Source: an uncultured Bacteroidales bacterium (GTDB lineage Bacteria; Bacteroidota; Bacteroidia; Bacteroidales; JAUNSR01). Taken from it: a DNA stretch of 55,619 bases. The notes beneath the pieces were generated by a model, which saw only the letters and a program-made list of their open reading frames with translations, did no database searches and had not been told where the DNA came from. The DNA lies in the NCBI GenBank assembly GCA_947074105.1, contig CAMTON010000013.1:1-55619 (forward strand). Reading direction: 5' to 3'. Position 1 is the stretch's first letter. Every line of letters starts with the position of its first letter. Positions 46,301-55,500 of the stretch are shown here, piece after piece. A program made the position numbers and the translations under genes.

Positions 46301-47542
46301 AAGCGATATGTTCTTGCTTGAAACAAGTTCTCCGTCAATATAAGTTTTTGCACTTCCGTTGCTGGAAGTAAAAGTGATATTTTTCCATTTTCCCTGCTCA
46401 AACATCTGACCGGCGTTCAGATATTGCTCGGCATTATAGTCGGTAAGAGATATGGCATATCTTGTAGTGTTTGCACCCATAAAAAGATAACCGTTTCTGT
46501 CGCTCAGAGAGTTTGCCGAATTAGCGAAAGTGTATATGAAATTTCCGTTTCCGCCAAGTGAATAATCAGTAGGTATAAACAGGTTGGTGGAAATCGTGAA
46601 GTTGTCAAGAGAAGATATGATATCTCCAAGTTCTTCACCCATATCGAAATAACCGTTGTCATATCCCAATGAAAGAACAGGAATTCCTGCTTCCTCAGTA
46701 AGAGATGCTCCGTTGTGAAGAGAACCGCTTATGCCGGCAGTATTGTCGGTAAGATTGCTGAAGTCGATATTATATTTCAGTGCAGCCTCATCAGCTTTAA
46801 GGCCGGCAAGTTCTGCAACCTCCGCATCCGAAAGGGCTCCGTCATATATGCTGAAAAGAGAAATTTTGGCATTTCGCAGATAATTGTCGCTTGCATAACA
46901 AGGACGTCCAAGCCAATTGTACTTTGTTGCGCCAAGCTCCGAAGGAGTAAGCGATATTGTAGCCGTACGGGCTATATCACCGTTGATAAATAGTTTTGTC
47001 TGGCTGCCTTTCTGAGTCACCGTCACAAGAACCCATTCTCCTTTTGTAAGAGCGCTGTTTCGGCTTATGTCCGACTCTGCGCCATAATTGGTTTTTGTAA
47101 TTGCGTAACGGCTGTCCTTAGCCGAAAAGAACATATTGCCTATCGGATTACTTGCAATATTCTCGGCATTGGAGAATGTCCATACGAAGTTTCCGTTTCC
47201 TGAGATTGAGGTTGCTGACGGAATGTAAAGTCGTGTGTGGATAGTGAAATCTGTAAGTGTAGAGATGAGGTTTCCGCACTCTTCGCCCATATCGACGTAT
47301 CCGGAAGAACTTCCGAGATCGACAACATTGGCGTTGTCGAATGTTGTAAGTGAGGCACTTCCTTTTAACTCTCCGTCAAGTCCGCTGCCTGAGCAGTCGA
47401 TGACTTTGCCGGAAGTAATATCTTCAAGATTATAGTGGAGCCTTAATTCCTGCGCATTTACCATAGTTGATAATGCTGAAGCTACACTGAAAACCATGAG
47501 AGATTTTGTAAATTGTCTTCCCTTTACAAAATTGCTTTTCAT
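43313..47542 (-). CDS. Secreted glycoside hydrolase with two LamG-like and two GH43 domains
   Basis: The 1409-residue protein has a signal peptide (MKSNFVKGRQFTKSLMVFSVASALSTMVNA). Two related LamG/concanavalin-like domains (about 32-240 and 245-460) share YxDMGEExGxxIS, FTISTxLxIP and FLGR/WLGR-type runs. Residues about 470-645 are bacterial Ig-like domains (WTSSDDTVLNNKGIISRPA; WRSASPDYLTDNGKVV). Two five-blade GH43 domains follow. The first, about 650-960, has a putative base D702 in VRDPHILRGEDGCFYMV and acid-site region IDADIVYKDGLYHMFYKTEG; the second, about 1035-1350, has D1044 in FYADPEILYSEKTNRFYIYPT and QIDVDVFTDPVGGKSYIYW. The C-terminus (EYYSVDGVLLGSSVSENTSGIYIRKIYY) resembles a sorting domain. 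GH43 enzymes remove arabinose, xylose or galactofuranose; the divergent GH127 gene favours arabinose. Confidence 0.9.
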   Translation of the reverse strand: MKSNFVKGRQFTKSLMVFSVASALSTMVNAQELRLHYNLEDITSGKVIDCSGSGLDGELKGSASLTTFDNANVVDLGSSSGYVDMGEECGNLISTLTDFTIHTRLYIPSATSISGNGNFVWTFSNAENIASNPIGNMFFSAKDSRYAITKTNYGAESDISRNSALTKGEWVLVTVTQKGSQTKLFINGDIARTATISLTPSELGATKYNWLGRPCYASDNYLRNAKISLFSIYDGALSDAEVAELAGLKADEAALKYNIDFSNLTDNTAGISGSLHNGASLTEEAGIPVLSLGYDNGYFDMGEELGDIISSLDNFTISTNLFIPTDYSLGGNGNFIYTFANSANSLSDRNGYLFMGANTTRYAISLTDYNAEQYLNAGQMFEQGKWKNITFTSSNGSAKTYIDGELVSSKNISLKPSDLGSTAFNFLGRSSYSSDSYLKGARYNDFRIYDGALSADSVAGLCAGLKILNIEIYRAQLEEAASALDIPSELRGNITLPSLFNGITVEWTSSDDTVLNNKGIISRPAAGAKEQSVTLTGIFTKDGISVTKTYDIIIAPSLSDTEAVAFDLENISLSNKDIFTSLYLPYTSTEGSVITWRSASPDYLTDNGKVVKLSEPGSGTKEVEMIATATKGNAKETRVFTVTVGEDEGYSCYLFAYFTGNSSSQEQIRFALSMDGYNYTPLNNGNPVISSDTIAIKNSVRDPHILRGEDGCFYMVVTDMMSSQGWSSNDGLVLLKSDDLVNWTHKSIDFPDTWPERFDRDNLTQVWAPQTIFDPEEGKYMVYYSIGEKNSSHYKIYYSYANEDFTELTLPEVLYDHGANTIDADIVYKDGLYHMFYKTEGEGNGIQKSTCETLRGDWKAQGRYLQQTSVAVEGSGIFKLINSDEWILMYDCYGSGYYQFCRSTDLDNFEWICNTATSGSFTPRHGTTITITKEEAQRLYDKWPSTAISNTPLGSRAMEVRRDFVNINTSDRTIFLPVGQGTDLTSFDPQLYTFGDLAIVSPEGKQDFSDGAIEYTFRLGNTSSVYKVTAAINSNPAIAGFYADPEILYSEKTNRFYIYPTSDGYSGWGGYTFNVFSSPDMVNWTDEGSVLDLSTDQVSWATGNAWAPCIEEKMIDGHYKYFFYFSGNAGASKQIGVAVADNPTGPFYDHGAPIITDSPVGNGHQIDVDVFTDPVGGKSYIYWGNAYMAGAELNEDMVSLNESTVTVMTPHGGTLSDHAYREAPYVFYRKGKYYFMWSVDDTGSDNYHVAYGTSDSPLGPIKVADEPVVLIQDQANSIYGTGHNSVVQIPGRDEWYIVYHRINKNYLYNSPAIHREICIDKMEFDNEGNIIRVKPTNEGISPVSFDTVIDTSVEEILKDELNKGEILRTEYYSVDGVLLGSSVSENTSGIYIRKIYYSTGAVTSEKVIR

Positions 47543-47832
47543 AATATGTATATGTTAATGTTTAATGTGGTTTTGATAATGGCAAATGTAGTATTTTATT
47601 TGATAATTAAATGATTATAGGATATACGACAGATAGCGTAATGAAGAGCATATATTATATAATTATATTTTTTTAATTAAAAAACGGAAATGAATCATTA
47701 TGTTGTAATAAGGTTGAGAAATAATATAAAATCTTTTTAGGTAATTTTGTCGTACACATTAAATGGGTATTATTTTATTAACACAGAGGCATCTTTGAGA
47801 ATCTATTAAGGTGCCGGTAAATATATGATTTT
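47543..47832. promoter_or_regulatory. Divergent promoter region of the GH43 and GH127 genes
   Basis: The 290-bp gap holds a minus-strand TACATTTG (47590-47583), which gives a leader of about 34 nt for GH43, and a plus-strand TAATTTTG (47742-47749), which gives a leader of about 77 nt for GH127. The -33 elements are not clear, which could mean activator dependence. A shared regulator site between them is plausible, but no dyad stands out. Confidence 0.45.
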
Positions 47833-50295
47833 ATGAAAAGGTTGTATCCTATTATTTTAGGTTGTATTCTTATGGCTGCGGGATGTACGGAAAAGGATTA
47901 TAAACATCCTGATGCTCCGATAAAGGAAGTTCCGTTTACAAGTGTGAGACTTGAAGATAACTTTTGGCTTCCACGTATCGAAACCAACAGAGTGGTTTCC
48001 ATACCTTCCGCATTTAAAGAATGTGAGATAAACGGACGTTTTGACAATTTCGCCCTTGCAGGCGGTCTTATCAAGGGTGAACATAAGGGAGATTTTTCTT
48101 TCGATGATACAGATCCCTATAAAATAATAGAAGGTGCATCATATTCGCTTGCAGCGAAATATGATGAGGTTCTTGATTCTTATCTCGACAGTGTAATCAC
48201 TCTTATAAAAGCTGCTCAGGAGCCTGACGGCTATCTTACGACTTGCGTAACAAATAAATGTCACCGCATCTCAGGATGGTGGGGAAGTTCGAGATGGGAA
48301 AAGCTCAATTCTCACGAACTTTATAACTGCGGTCATCTTTATGAGGCAGCGGTAGCTCATTATATATCTACGGGAAAAACTACACTTCTTGATATAGCGA
48401 CTAAGAATGCCGATCTTATATGTGAAGTGTTCGGTCCGGAAGAGGGACAGAAACATGTGCCTTCAGGACATCCTATTGTGGAGATGGGGCTTGCAAAACT
48501 TTATAAGGTGACAGGGGAAAAGAAATATCTTGATCTTGCTAAATATTTTGTAGAGGAAACAGGGCGCGGAACCGACGGTCATCGTCTTAATATGTACAGC
48601 CAGGACCATATGCCGATTCTCGAACAGGAAGAGATCGTAGGTCATGCCGTGAGAGCTGGCTATCTTTATTCCGGAGTTGCCGATGTCGCTGCTCTTACAA
48701 ATGATACTTCTTATTTTAATGCTCTTACACGCATATGGGAAAATATGTCGTCGAGAAAACTGTATATAACGGGAGGTATCGGTTCGAGAGCTCAGGGAGA
48801 AGGTTTCGGTCCCGATTATGAACTTCACAATCATACTGCTTATTGTGAGACATGTGCATCGATTGCAAATATTTACTGGAATAACAGAATGTTTCTTGCC
48901 ACCGGAGATGCAAAATATATGGATATCGTAGAGCGCGCTCTTTATAACGGAGTGATTTCAGGTGTATCGCTTAGCGGTGATAAGTTCTTCTATGACAATC
49001 CTCTTGAATCTATGGGACAGCACGAACGTCAGAAATGGTTCGGTTGTGCTTGTTGTCCGGGAAATATCACCCGTTTTATGGCTTCTGTTCCTAATTATGT
49101 TTATGCAACAAGGGAGAAAGATATCTATATCAATCTGTTTATGCAGAGCAGTTCGGTGATAAAATCAGAAAATAATAATGTAAGTGTAGTTCAGAGAACT
49201 GATTATCCGTGGGACGGAAAGATCACTGTTGAAGTATCTCCGGAAATGGAAGCGGAATTTGCAGTTCATGTCAGAATTCCGGGATGGGTTAATGATGAAC
49301 CTGTGCCTTCGGATCTGTATACTTATATTCCTCATGTGAATACGCCTTATTCAGTTAGTGTGAACGCTGAAGGCACAACAAAAAGATATATTTCAAAATC
49401 AGATAAAGGAAATGCCGACCGTTATCTGACACTTCAGAGAATATGGAAAAAAGGAGATAAGATAGAGATTGATTTCCCTATGGATATACATCAGGTTGCG
49501 GCTCATAATAATGTAGTTGACAATCGCGGCAAATATTCAATAGAACGCGGACCTGTAGTTTATTGTCTTGAAGGACAGGATCAGCCGGATAATCTTATTT
49601 TCAACAGATATATAAGCGCAAATACAGAGATTACTGCGGAATATGACAGTATGATGCTTAACGGCGTGGTAAAATTAACGGGAAAAGCAATCGATGTCGA
49701 TAAAGACGGAAGTGAAACGGAAGTCGCATTTACCGCCATTCCTTATTCTGCATGGAACAACCGAGGAGCTGATAAGATGGCTGTTTGGATTCCCGGTAAT
49801 AAGGAACGTGTAAGACGTCAGCCGGATGCAACTCTTGCTTCATGCGCTACTTCGGTGATGGTTCAGGCTCCTATTCAGAAAGATGCTCCTGTATCGGCGT
49901 CGACAGAATCTTATGCTTTCGGAGTAAATGATCAGTGGGAACCGACAGGCTCTGACGATACTTCAAAACCTTATCATTACTGGTGGCTTAAAAGAGGTAC
50001 TCTTGAAACTCTTGCCTATAATTTCGAAACTCCGCAGAGTGTGAGCAGTATTGATGTATACTGGCTTGAATTTGATCATTATGACGGTGATTATCGTGTG
50101 CCTGAATACTGGAGTCTTTATTATAAGAAAGGTGACAAATGGGTAGAGGTTAAGACAGATGATTCTTATGGAGTGAAAAAAGACTGTTATAACCGCGTAT
50201 GCTTTGAACCTGTAACCACTACGGCGCTTAAAATAGAAGCAAAACTTCAGGATAAGGTGTCAGGAGGTATTATAGAATGGAAGGTTTATAATTGA
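47833..50295 (+). CDS. GH127 beta-L-arabinofuranosidase-like lipoprotein with C-terminal discoidin-like domain
   Basis: The 820-residue protein has a lipoprotein signal (MKRLYPIILGCILMAAGC). Residues about 35-660 form a GH127 (former DUF1680) domain. The active-site set lines up by spacing with Bifidobacterium HypBA1: E323 (acid/base, HypBA1 E322), E339 and C341 in YCETC (E338, C340), and C407-C408 in FGCACCPGN (C417 nucleophile, C418). All zinc-binding positions are therefore present. Residues about 690-820 look like an F5/8 type C (discoidin) binding domain (VSSIDVYWLEFDHYDGDYRVPEYWSLYYKKGDKWVEV ... GIIEWKVYN). Family members release beta-L-arabinofuranose from arabino-oligosaccharides or hydroxyproline glycans. 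It is transcribed away from the GH43 gene, which suggests joint regulation. Confidence 0.92.
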   Translation: MKRLYPIILGCILMAAGCTEKDYKHPDAPIKEVPFTSVRLEDNFWLPRIETNRVVSIPSAFKECEINGRFDNFALAGGLIKGEHKGDFSFDDTDPYKIIEGASYSLAAKYDEVLDSYLDSVITLIKAAQEPDGYLTTCVTNKCHRISGWWGSSRWEKLNSHELYNCGHLYEAAVAHYISTGKTTLLDIATKNADLICEVFGPEEGQKHVPSGHPIVEMGLAKLYKVTGEKKYLDLAKYFVEETGRGTDGHRLNMYSQDHMPILEQEEIVGHAVRAGYLYSGVADVAALTNDTSYFNALTRIWENMSSRKLYITGGIGSRAQGEGFGPDYELHNHTAYCETCASIANIYWNNRMFLATGDAKYMDIVERALYNGVISGVSLSGDKFFYDNPLESMGQHERQKWFGCACCPGNITRFMASVPNYVYATREKDIYINLFMQSSSVIKSENNNVSVVQRTDYPWDGKITVEVSPEMEAEFAVHVRIPGWVNDEPVPSDLYTYIPHVNTPYSVSVNAEGTTKRYISKSDKGNADRYLTLQRIWKKGDKIEIDFPMDIHQVAAHNNVVDNRGKYSIERGPVVYCLEGQDQPDNLIFNRYISANTEITAEYDSMMLNGVVKLTGKAIDVDKDGSETEVAFTAIPYSAWNNRGADKMAVWIPGNKERVRRQPDATLASCATSVMVQAPIQKDAPVSASTESYAFGVNDQWEPTGSDDTSKPYHYWWLKRGTLETLAYNFETPQSVSSIDVYWLEFDHYDGDYRVPEYWSLYYKKGDKWVEVKTDDSYGVKKDCYNRVCFEPVTTTALKIEAKLQDKVSGGIIEWKVYN

Positions 50296-50316
50296 TAATT
50301 AAGCTATTGAATACTT

Positions 50317-50368
50317 AACGTGAGATATTGTTTAGAGATAAGATTTAAACAGTATCTCACGTTTTTTG
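50317..50368 (+). terminator. Intrinsic terminator of the GH127 gene
   Basis: AACGTGAGATA and TATCTCACGTT form an 11-bp stem with a 25-nt loop and T6 tail. Confidence 0.8.
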
Positions 50369-50472
50369 TATCCGTAAATTTATGTGATTAATAATTCGAA
50401 ATTTCCATATCTCCCAAAGAACAATTGAAAGACTATATTGTTTAAAAGGAGGTTATATCCAAAAAAATATAA

Positions 50473-51750
<1,278 letters not shown>

Positions 51751-51825
51751 TATATAAGTGATAATGAGACCTGATAATATTTCAATTATTATAGGCTTTT
51801 TCTTAATCATTAAACTATAAAAAAT

Positions 51826-51872
51826 AACCCACTGACATGGATTCTTCGTAATCTCATATCAGTGGGTTTTAT
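51826..51872 (+). terminator. Intrinsic terminator of eno
   Basis: AACCCACTGA and TCAGTGGGTT form a 10-bp stem with a 23-nt loop, followed by TTATT. It could also end a minus-strand transcript, since an A/T-rich run flanks the other side. Confidence 0.75.
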
Positions 51873-52175
51873 TATGACCGGAACATTGTTTTCCCGAAAC
51901 CGTATTCCGGCAGAATATGCCGATTAAGTTAGCCGTTAAAATGCATACGTTTATGCATTTTGAAATAGTGTGAATAATTATCTCACGTCTGAGATATTAT
52001 TTGAATTGCAATCAATAGGATGATATAATAAGATTTTCCATCAGGAAGATTCATCCCGCAATAATTAATTAATAAGCATTTGAAAAAATTGTAGTGATAT
52101 ATTCGGCAGAGATTATACGTCTAATTAATGGCATATAATATCTTTCGTCTTCATATACAATCAAATAAGGAAATG

Positions 52176-52183
52176 CAAAGGTA
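52176..52183 (-). promoter_or_regulatory. Orphan -7 promoter element (TACCTTTG) on the minus strand
   Basis: TACCTTTGC read on the minus strand is a full consensus match, but no minus-strand gene lies downstream before the eno terminator; only a 9-codon ORF follows. A -33 element at normal spacing is not obvious. Confidence 0.35.
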
Positions 52184-52348
52184 ATACCAAAACTGAATAT
52201 CTAACGTATAATAATACTTTTTATTATAATAAATAAGTTAAATATCATGTTGTTATATATTTGATAATGATGCAAAAAGCATTAAAGTCATGAGTTTTAA
52301 AATTTTTGCATAATCATATGAGCTTAGATTAACCTTCTTATTCTATAA

Positions 52349-52807
52349 TCAGATATTGTGATTGAAAAGTCTTTCTTTAGCTATATTTTCAAATCCTGAT
52401 CCTTCTCTGGCATAGTTTGCAAAAGGATGGATAGCGATGCCTCCGCGAGGAGTAAAGACTCCGAGAACTTCGATATATTTAGGATCCATAAGTTTTATAA
52501 GATCTTTCATAATAACATTCACGCAATCTTCGTGGAAACCACCATGATTACGGAAGCTGAAAAGATAAAGTTTAAGACTTTTGCTTTCTACCATCTTTAT
52601 ATCAGGGATATAGTTGATGATGATGGTTGCGAAGTCAGGCTGTCCTGTGATAGGACAAAGACTTGTAAACTCAGGGCAGTTGAATTTTACCCAATAATCG
52701 TTTTCTGTATGCTTGTTGTTAAAAGCTTCAAGTACTTCAGGTGCGTAATCCTGCTTATATTCAGTCTTACTGCCCAGAAGAGTCAGTGATTCTTCAGGTG
52801 AGTGCAT
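52349..52807 (-). CDS. queF: NADPH-dependent 7-cyano-7-deazaguanine reductase (preQ0 reductase)
   Basis: The 152-residue single-domain (B. subtilis-type) enzyme reduces the nitrile of preQ0 to the amine preQ1 in queuosine synthesis. The catalytic residues are present at the right spacing: C51 in [13 protein letters not shown] (thioimide Cys), D58, and E93 in FHEDCVN, matching B. subtilis C55, D62 and E97. The QueF motif [16 protein letters not shown] is intact. It lies 104 bp downstream of the queuosine-precursor transporter gene on the same strand with no consensus promoter between, so the two form an operon under the leader described at 53593-53777. Confidence 0.96.
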   Translation of the reverse strand: MHSPEESLTLLGSKTEYKQDYAPEVLEAFNNKHTENDYWVKFNCPEFTSLCPITGQPDFATIIINYIPDIKMVESKSLKLYLFSFRNHGGFHEDCVNVIMKDLIKLMDPKYIEVLGVFTPRGGIAIHPFANYAREGSGFENIAKERLFNHNI

Positions 52808-52911
52808 ATTGTATTTTTATTTTTAAATATTATCGTTGATTTAATAGTGTTTATAAAGCTGTATATCTGTACTTTATAAAAAGTAATGATATTTTGACGG
52901 AAAATTAAATG

Positions 52912-53592
52912 TTATAATTCGCCGACTTTCAGAACACTGTATGAAATATCTTCGTCATAAACATCACTGCCGTCTGTCTTCTTGATATAATTCACGACTA
53001 TCTTGGTAACAGGAAGAATTAATATCTCATAAACAGTCTTAAGAACTGCCTGTGTCACAATCATAAGAAGAAGTTTATCAGTCGGAATGATGCCGAAGAA
53101 TGCAATAGGGAAGAAGATGAGTGAATCGAAAGATTCACCTATTATTGTTGATAAGATTGCTCTTGCTCCAAACCCTTTACCATGAGTTTTGACTTTCATC
53201 TTGCTCATCACATAGGCATTAAGGAAAGATCCTACAAGAAAAGCTATGAAACTTGCAACGGTGATTCTCGGAGTTGCTCCGAAAACAGAAACAAATGCTT
53301 CCTGACCTTCATAATATGGTGCGCTTGGTAAAGCTATTGCAAGTTGTGTCAGAGCGACAGCAATAAAATTAATAAGGAAACCTACCCATATTATCAGTCT
53401 GGCCTTTTTAAATCCCCATACTTCCGCTATACAGTCGTTTATAATGTAAGCGATCGGGAAAACGATGATTCCTGCCGTAGCATGAATAGGACCTATCTGA
53501 ATAAGTTTTGTCTCTAAGAAGTTTGACATGATAAGGCACACGCAAAACAATATGCCCATTATCATAAATGATACACTGACCTGTTTTTTCAT
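52912..53592 (-). CDS. yhhQ: Queuosine precursor transporter, YhhQ/QPTR family
   Basis: The start is ATG 53592 (MKKQVSVSFMIMGILFCVCLIMSN), not the GTG 33 bp upstream. The 226-residue inner-membrane protein has about six membrane helices (VSFMIMGILFCVCLIM, GIIVFPIAYIINDCIAEVWGF, LIIWVGFLINFIAVALTQL, VASFIAFLVGSFLNAYVMS, ILSTIIGESFDSLIFFPIAFFG, LLLMIVTQAVLKTVYEILILPV). It carries the family signatures YIINDCIAEVWGFKKAR and ARAILSTIIGESFDSLIF. Characterised members import preQ0 or preQ1. It is followed by queF, so the operon combines uptake and reduction of the queuosine precursor. A promoter lies at 53784-53814, leaving a long structured leader. Confidence 0.93.
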   Translation of the reverse strand: MKKQVSVSFMIMGILFCVCLIMSNFLETKLIQIGPIHATAGIIVFPIAYIINDCIAEVWGFKKARLIIWVGFLINFIAVALTQLAIALPSAPYYEGQEAFVSVFGATPRITVASFIAFLVGSFLNAYVMSKMKVKTHGKGFGARAILSTIIGESFDSLIFFPIAFFGIIPTDKLLLMIVTQAVLKTVYEILILPVTKIVVNYIKKTDGSDVYDEDISYSVLKVGEL

Positions 53593-53777
53593 AATCTTGT
53601 TTTTTACGTGGTTTACCAAGCACACGGGAATTTCTTCCTCATTAAAACTTTTTGTTTGTAAATAATTATGCTACAGCAGATAAACTGGTGGCATTCAGAT
53701 GGATCGCCGTAGAAACCTTATGAAAAAAGACAGGATTTAAACCTTTGATTTATAATCGGAATGCCACTTTTCAATCA
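53593..53777 (-). ncRNA. Structured 5' leader of yhhQ-queF with pseudoknot topology, putative riboswitch
   Basis: Transcription from the promoter at 53784-53814 would begin near 53777 and leave about 185 nt before ATG 53592. In RNA sense, GUGGCAUUC (53767-53759) pairs perfectly with GAAUGCCAC (53696-53688). CUACGGC (53712-53706) pairs with GCUGUAG (53677-53671) with one G-U. The two stems interleave in H-type pseudoknot order, beginning 10 nt from the predicted 5' end. All known preQ1 riboswitch classes are pseudoknots, which fits a queuosine operon, but I cannot match this sequence to any of their consensus motifs. A small hairpin candidate (GGAA/UUCC, around 53620-53635) lies nearer the start codon. 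Confidence 0.5.
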
Positions 53778-53783
53778 GGCGAA

Positions 53784-53814
53784 CAAAATTATTCTTTTTA
53801 TTGTTATCCTCAAA
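53784..53814 (-). promoter_or_regulatory. Promoter of yhhQ-queF, TTTG-N19-TAATTTTG
   Basis: On the minus strand TTTG (53814-53811) and TAATTTTG (53791-53784) are separated by 19 bp, the standard Bacteroidota layout, giving a predicted start near 53777. Confidence 0.6.
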
Positions 53815-53996
53815 ATATGATTACAGAGCATGCTGTAATTTTAAACTCTTTTATGGCTCATTTTATCTAAATTTTGATTTGTAATCTTAATTTACAGCAA
53901 TTGTTGTTGTTTGTTTATTTTATTAAACTAAAGTAGGATAAAAATAAATTTACTACACATTAATGATTGAAATGTGCGTAAAGTTGCACATATTGA

Positions 53997-54026
53997 TTTG
54001 AAATGTGAAATAATAAACTACCTTTG
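53997..54026 (+). promoter_or_regulatory. Promoter of the FadL-type gene, TTTG-N18-TACCTTTG
   Basis: TTTG (53997-54000) and TACCTTTG (54019-54026) are separated by 18 bp and both match the Bacteroidota consensus fully; the leader is about 25 nt. Confidence 0.68.
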
Positions 54027-54057
54027 TCGCCGAAAATATTAATAGAATTAAAACAAT

Positions 54058-55374
54058 ATGAAAAAATCTACATTTCTATTATCCCTTTTGTTATCTTCAG
54101 TTTCAACAGCCGTTATGGCAGAAGGTTATCAGGTTAACGTATTAAGTTCAAAACAAACAGGTATGGGGCATACCGGGGTTGCTATGAAGCTTGGTGCTGA
54201 AAGTATGCACTTTAATCCTGCGGGAATGGCATTTATGGAAGGAACTGCAGATTTCTCTGCCGGTATGTCTGCTATATTTGCTACAGCAAAATGGGAAAAT
54301 GACGGAGTTCATGCCAAAACAAATAATGATACCGGAACACCAATATATGCTTATGCAGGATTCCGTGTTTATGATAACTTCAAAGTAGGACTTGCCTTTA
54401 CTACACCATACGGAAGCTCAATAACATGGCCAAAAAACTGGCCGGGAGCTACAATGGTTCAGCATATCGAAATGAGATCATTCGTTTTTCAGCCTACACT
54501 TGCATGGAAAATTCTTGATAATCTTTCAATTGGTGGTGGTGTTATGCTTGCATACGGTGATGTGAATCTTTCAAAAGGCCTTATGGATGGAGATGCTTTC
54601 AATGGTGCTTTCCACGGAGTGGTGCCGGTCTCTGTAAAGCTTCACGGGGATGCTCATGTACGTGTAGGTTTTAACGTCGGTGTGATGTATGATATTAATG
54701 ATAAAGTCACTGTCGGAGCTTCTTATCGTTCAAGAATCAGAATGAAAGTGAAAGAAGGCGATGCAAAACTGGAATATTCCAGCGACAGAATGAAAGAAAT
54801 TATTGAAGGTCTTGCAAGTGCAGTTCCGGGTCTTAGTGCTTTGCCTTTGCTTGATCAGGGTACCTTTCATGCCGAACTTCCTCTTCCGGAAAATTACACA
54901 TTTGGAGTAAGTTATAAACCAACAGATCCTCTTACTCTTGCTCTTGATGTTCAGATTACAGGATGGAAAGCTTATGATATGCTTGAAATAGGATTCAATG
55001 AAGAAGTTCTTCATGGATTCAATCAGTCATTGGTTAAGAATTATAAAACTTCGTTTGCGGTACGTGTCGGAGGTGAATATGCTGTTACAGAGCGTTTTGA
55101 TGCGCGTGCCGGTATCTATTTCGACCAGTCGCCTGTAAGAAAAGATTTTTATAATCCTGAAACCCCGGGAATGAATAAATTAGGAGTATCTATAGGTTGT
55201 TCTTTCCGCCCTTTCGATCAGTTCTCTATTAACTTTGCTGCACTTTATATAGCAGGTCTTTCACGAGACGGAAATTATACAAACCATAATATACTTGGTC
55301 AGCCGGAAGTATTCTCAGGACACTATAAATCAAGTGCATTCTGCCCTTCACTTGGATTATCATATGACTTCTGA
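54058..55374 (+). CDS. OmpP1/FadL/TodX-family outer-membrane transporter
   Basis: The 438-residue protein has a signal peptide (MKKSTFLLSLLLSSVSTAVMAEG) and the FadL N-terminal hatch signature YQVNVLSSKQTGMGHTGVAMKLGAESMHFNPAGMAFM, with the NPAG motif. Long amphipathic strands follow to a C-terminal aromatic (LGLSYDF). FadL proteins pass long-chain fatty acids or other hydrophobic molecules across the outer membrane by lateral diffusion. The substrate here is unknown; the acyl-CoA ligase at 31250 is a possible partner. It is monocistronic with a strong promoter and terminator. Confidence 0.93.
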   Translation: MKKSTFLLSLLLSSVSTAVMAEGYQVNVLSSKQTGMGHTGVAMKLGAESMHFNPAGMAFMEGTADFSAGMSAIFATAKWENDGVHAKTNNDTGTPIYAYAGFRVYDNFKVGLAFTTPYGSSITWPKNWPGATMVQHIEMRSFVFQPTLAWKILDNLSIGGGVMLAYGDVNLSKGLMDGDAFNGAFHGVVPVSVKLHGDAHVRVGFNVGVMYDINDKVTVGASYRSRIRMKVKEGDAKLEYSSDRMKEIIEGLASAVPGLSALPLLDQGTFHAELPLPENYTFGVSYKPTDPLTLALDVQITGWKAYDMLEIGFNEEVLHGFNQSLVKNYKTSFAVRVGGEYAVTERFDARAGIYFDQSPVRKDFYNPETPGMNKLGVSIGCSFRPFDQFSINFAALYIAGLSRDGNYTNHNILGQPEVFSGHYKSSAFCPSLGLSYDF

Positions 55375-55405
55375 TAAAACGTTATCAATAATATAATTAT
55401 AATTA

Positions 55406-55449
55406 AAAAGAGGATGTTGCGGAATAAAATCTGCAACATCCTCTTTTTT
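55406..55449 (+). terminator. Intrinsic terminator of the FadL-type gene
   Basis: AAAAGAGGATGTTGC and GCAACATCCTCTTTT form a perfect 15-bp stem with a 12-nt loop and T-tract. Confidence 0.9.
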
Positions 55450-55500
55450 GATACTGAAAGGAAATCTGTTTTTATATATCACAATCAAATTCCGTCTTTT

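Larger units (their letters stand above)
51751..52348. other. Intergenic region of 600 bp between eno and queF; possible minus-strand small RNA
   Basis: There is no credible protein gene. After the eno terminator there are two tight hairpins: 51938-51961 (AAAATGCAT, 6-nt loop, ATGCATTTT) and 51979-51996 (TATCTCA, 4-nt loop, TGAGATA). A minus-strand TACCTTTGC box at 52183-52175 points into this stretch. A weak AT-rich inverted repeat at 52270-52311 lies downstream of queF and might end its transcript. A minus-strand transcript from about 52169 to the terminator near 51826 is conceivable. Confidence 0.4.
53593..54057. other. Divergent intergenic region between yhhQ and the FadL-type gene
   Basis: The left part is the yhhQ leader RNA, the middle holds its promoter (53784-53814, minus) and the right end holds the FadL promoter (53997-54026, plus). 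Between 53815 and 53996 only AT-rich sequence is visible; I see no gene. Confidence 0.6.

Noticed and set aside
50444..50452. Shine-Dalgarno sequence AAAAGGAGG for enolase
   Set aside because: It is 23 bp from the ATG, far outside usable spacing, and genes here do not otherwise use such sites.
53700..53770. Purine riboswitch in the yhhQ leader because of GUUUCUAC and UAUAA
   Set aside because: The motif resembles purine-aptamer junctions, but the flanking P2 and P3 hairpins are missing and the downstream bases form a different pairing.
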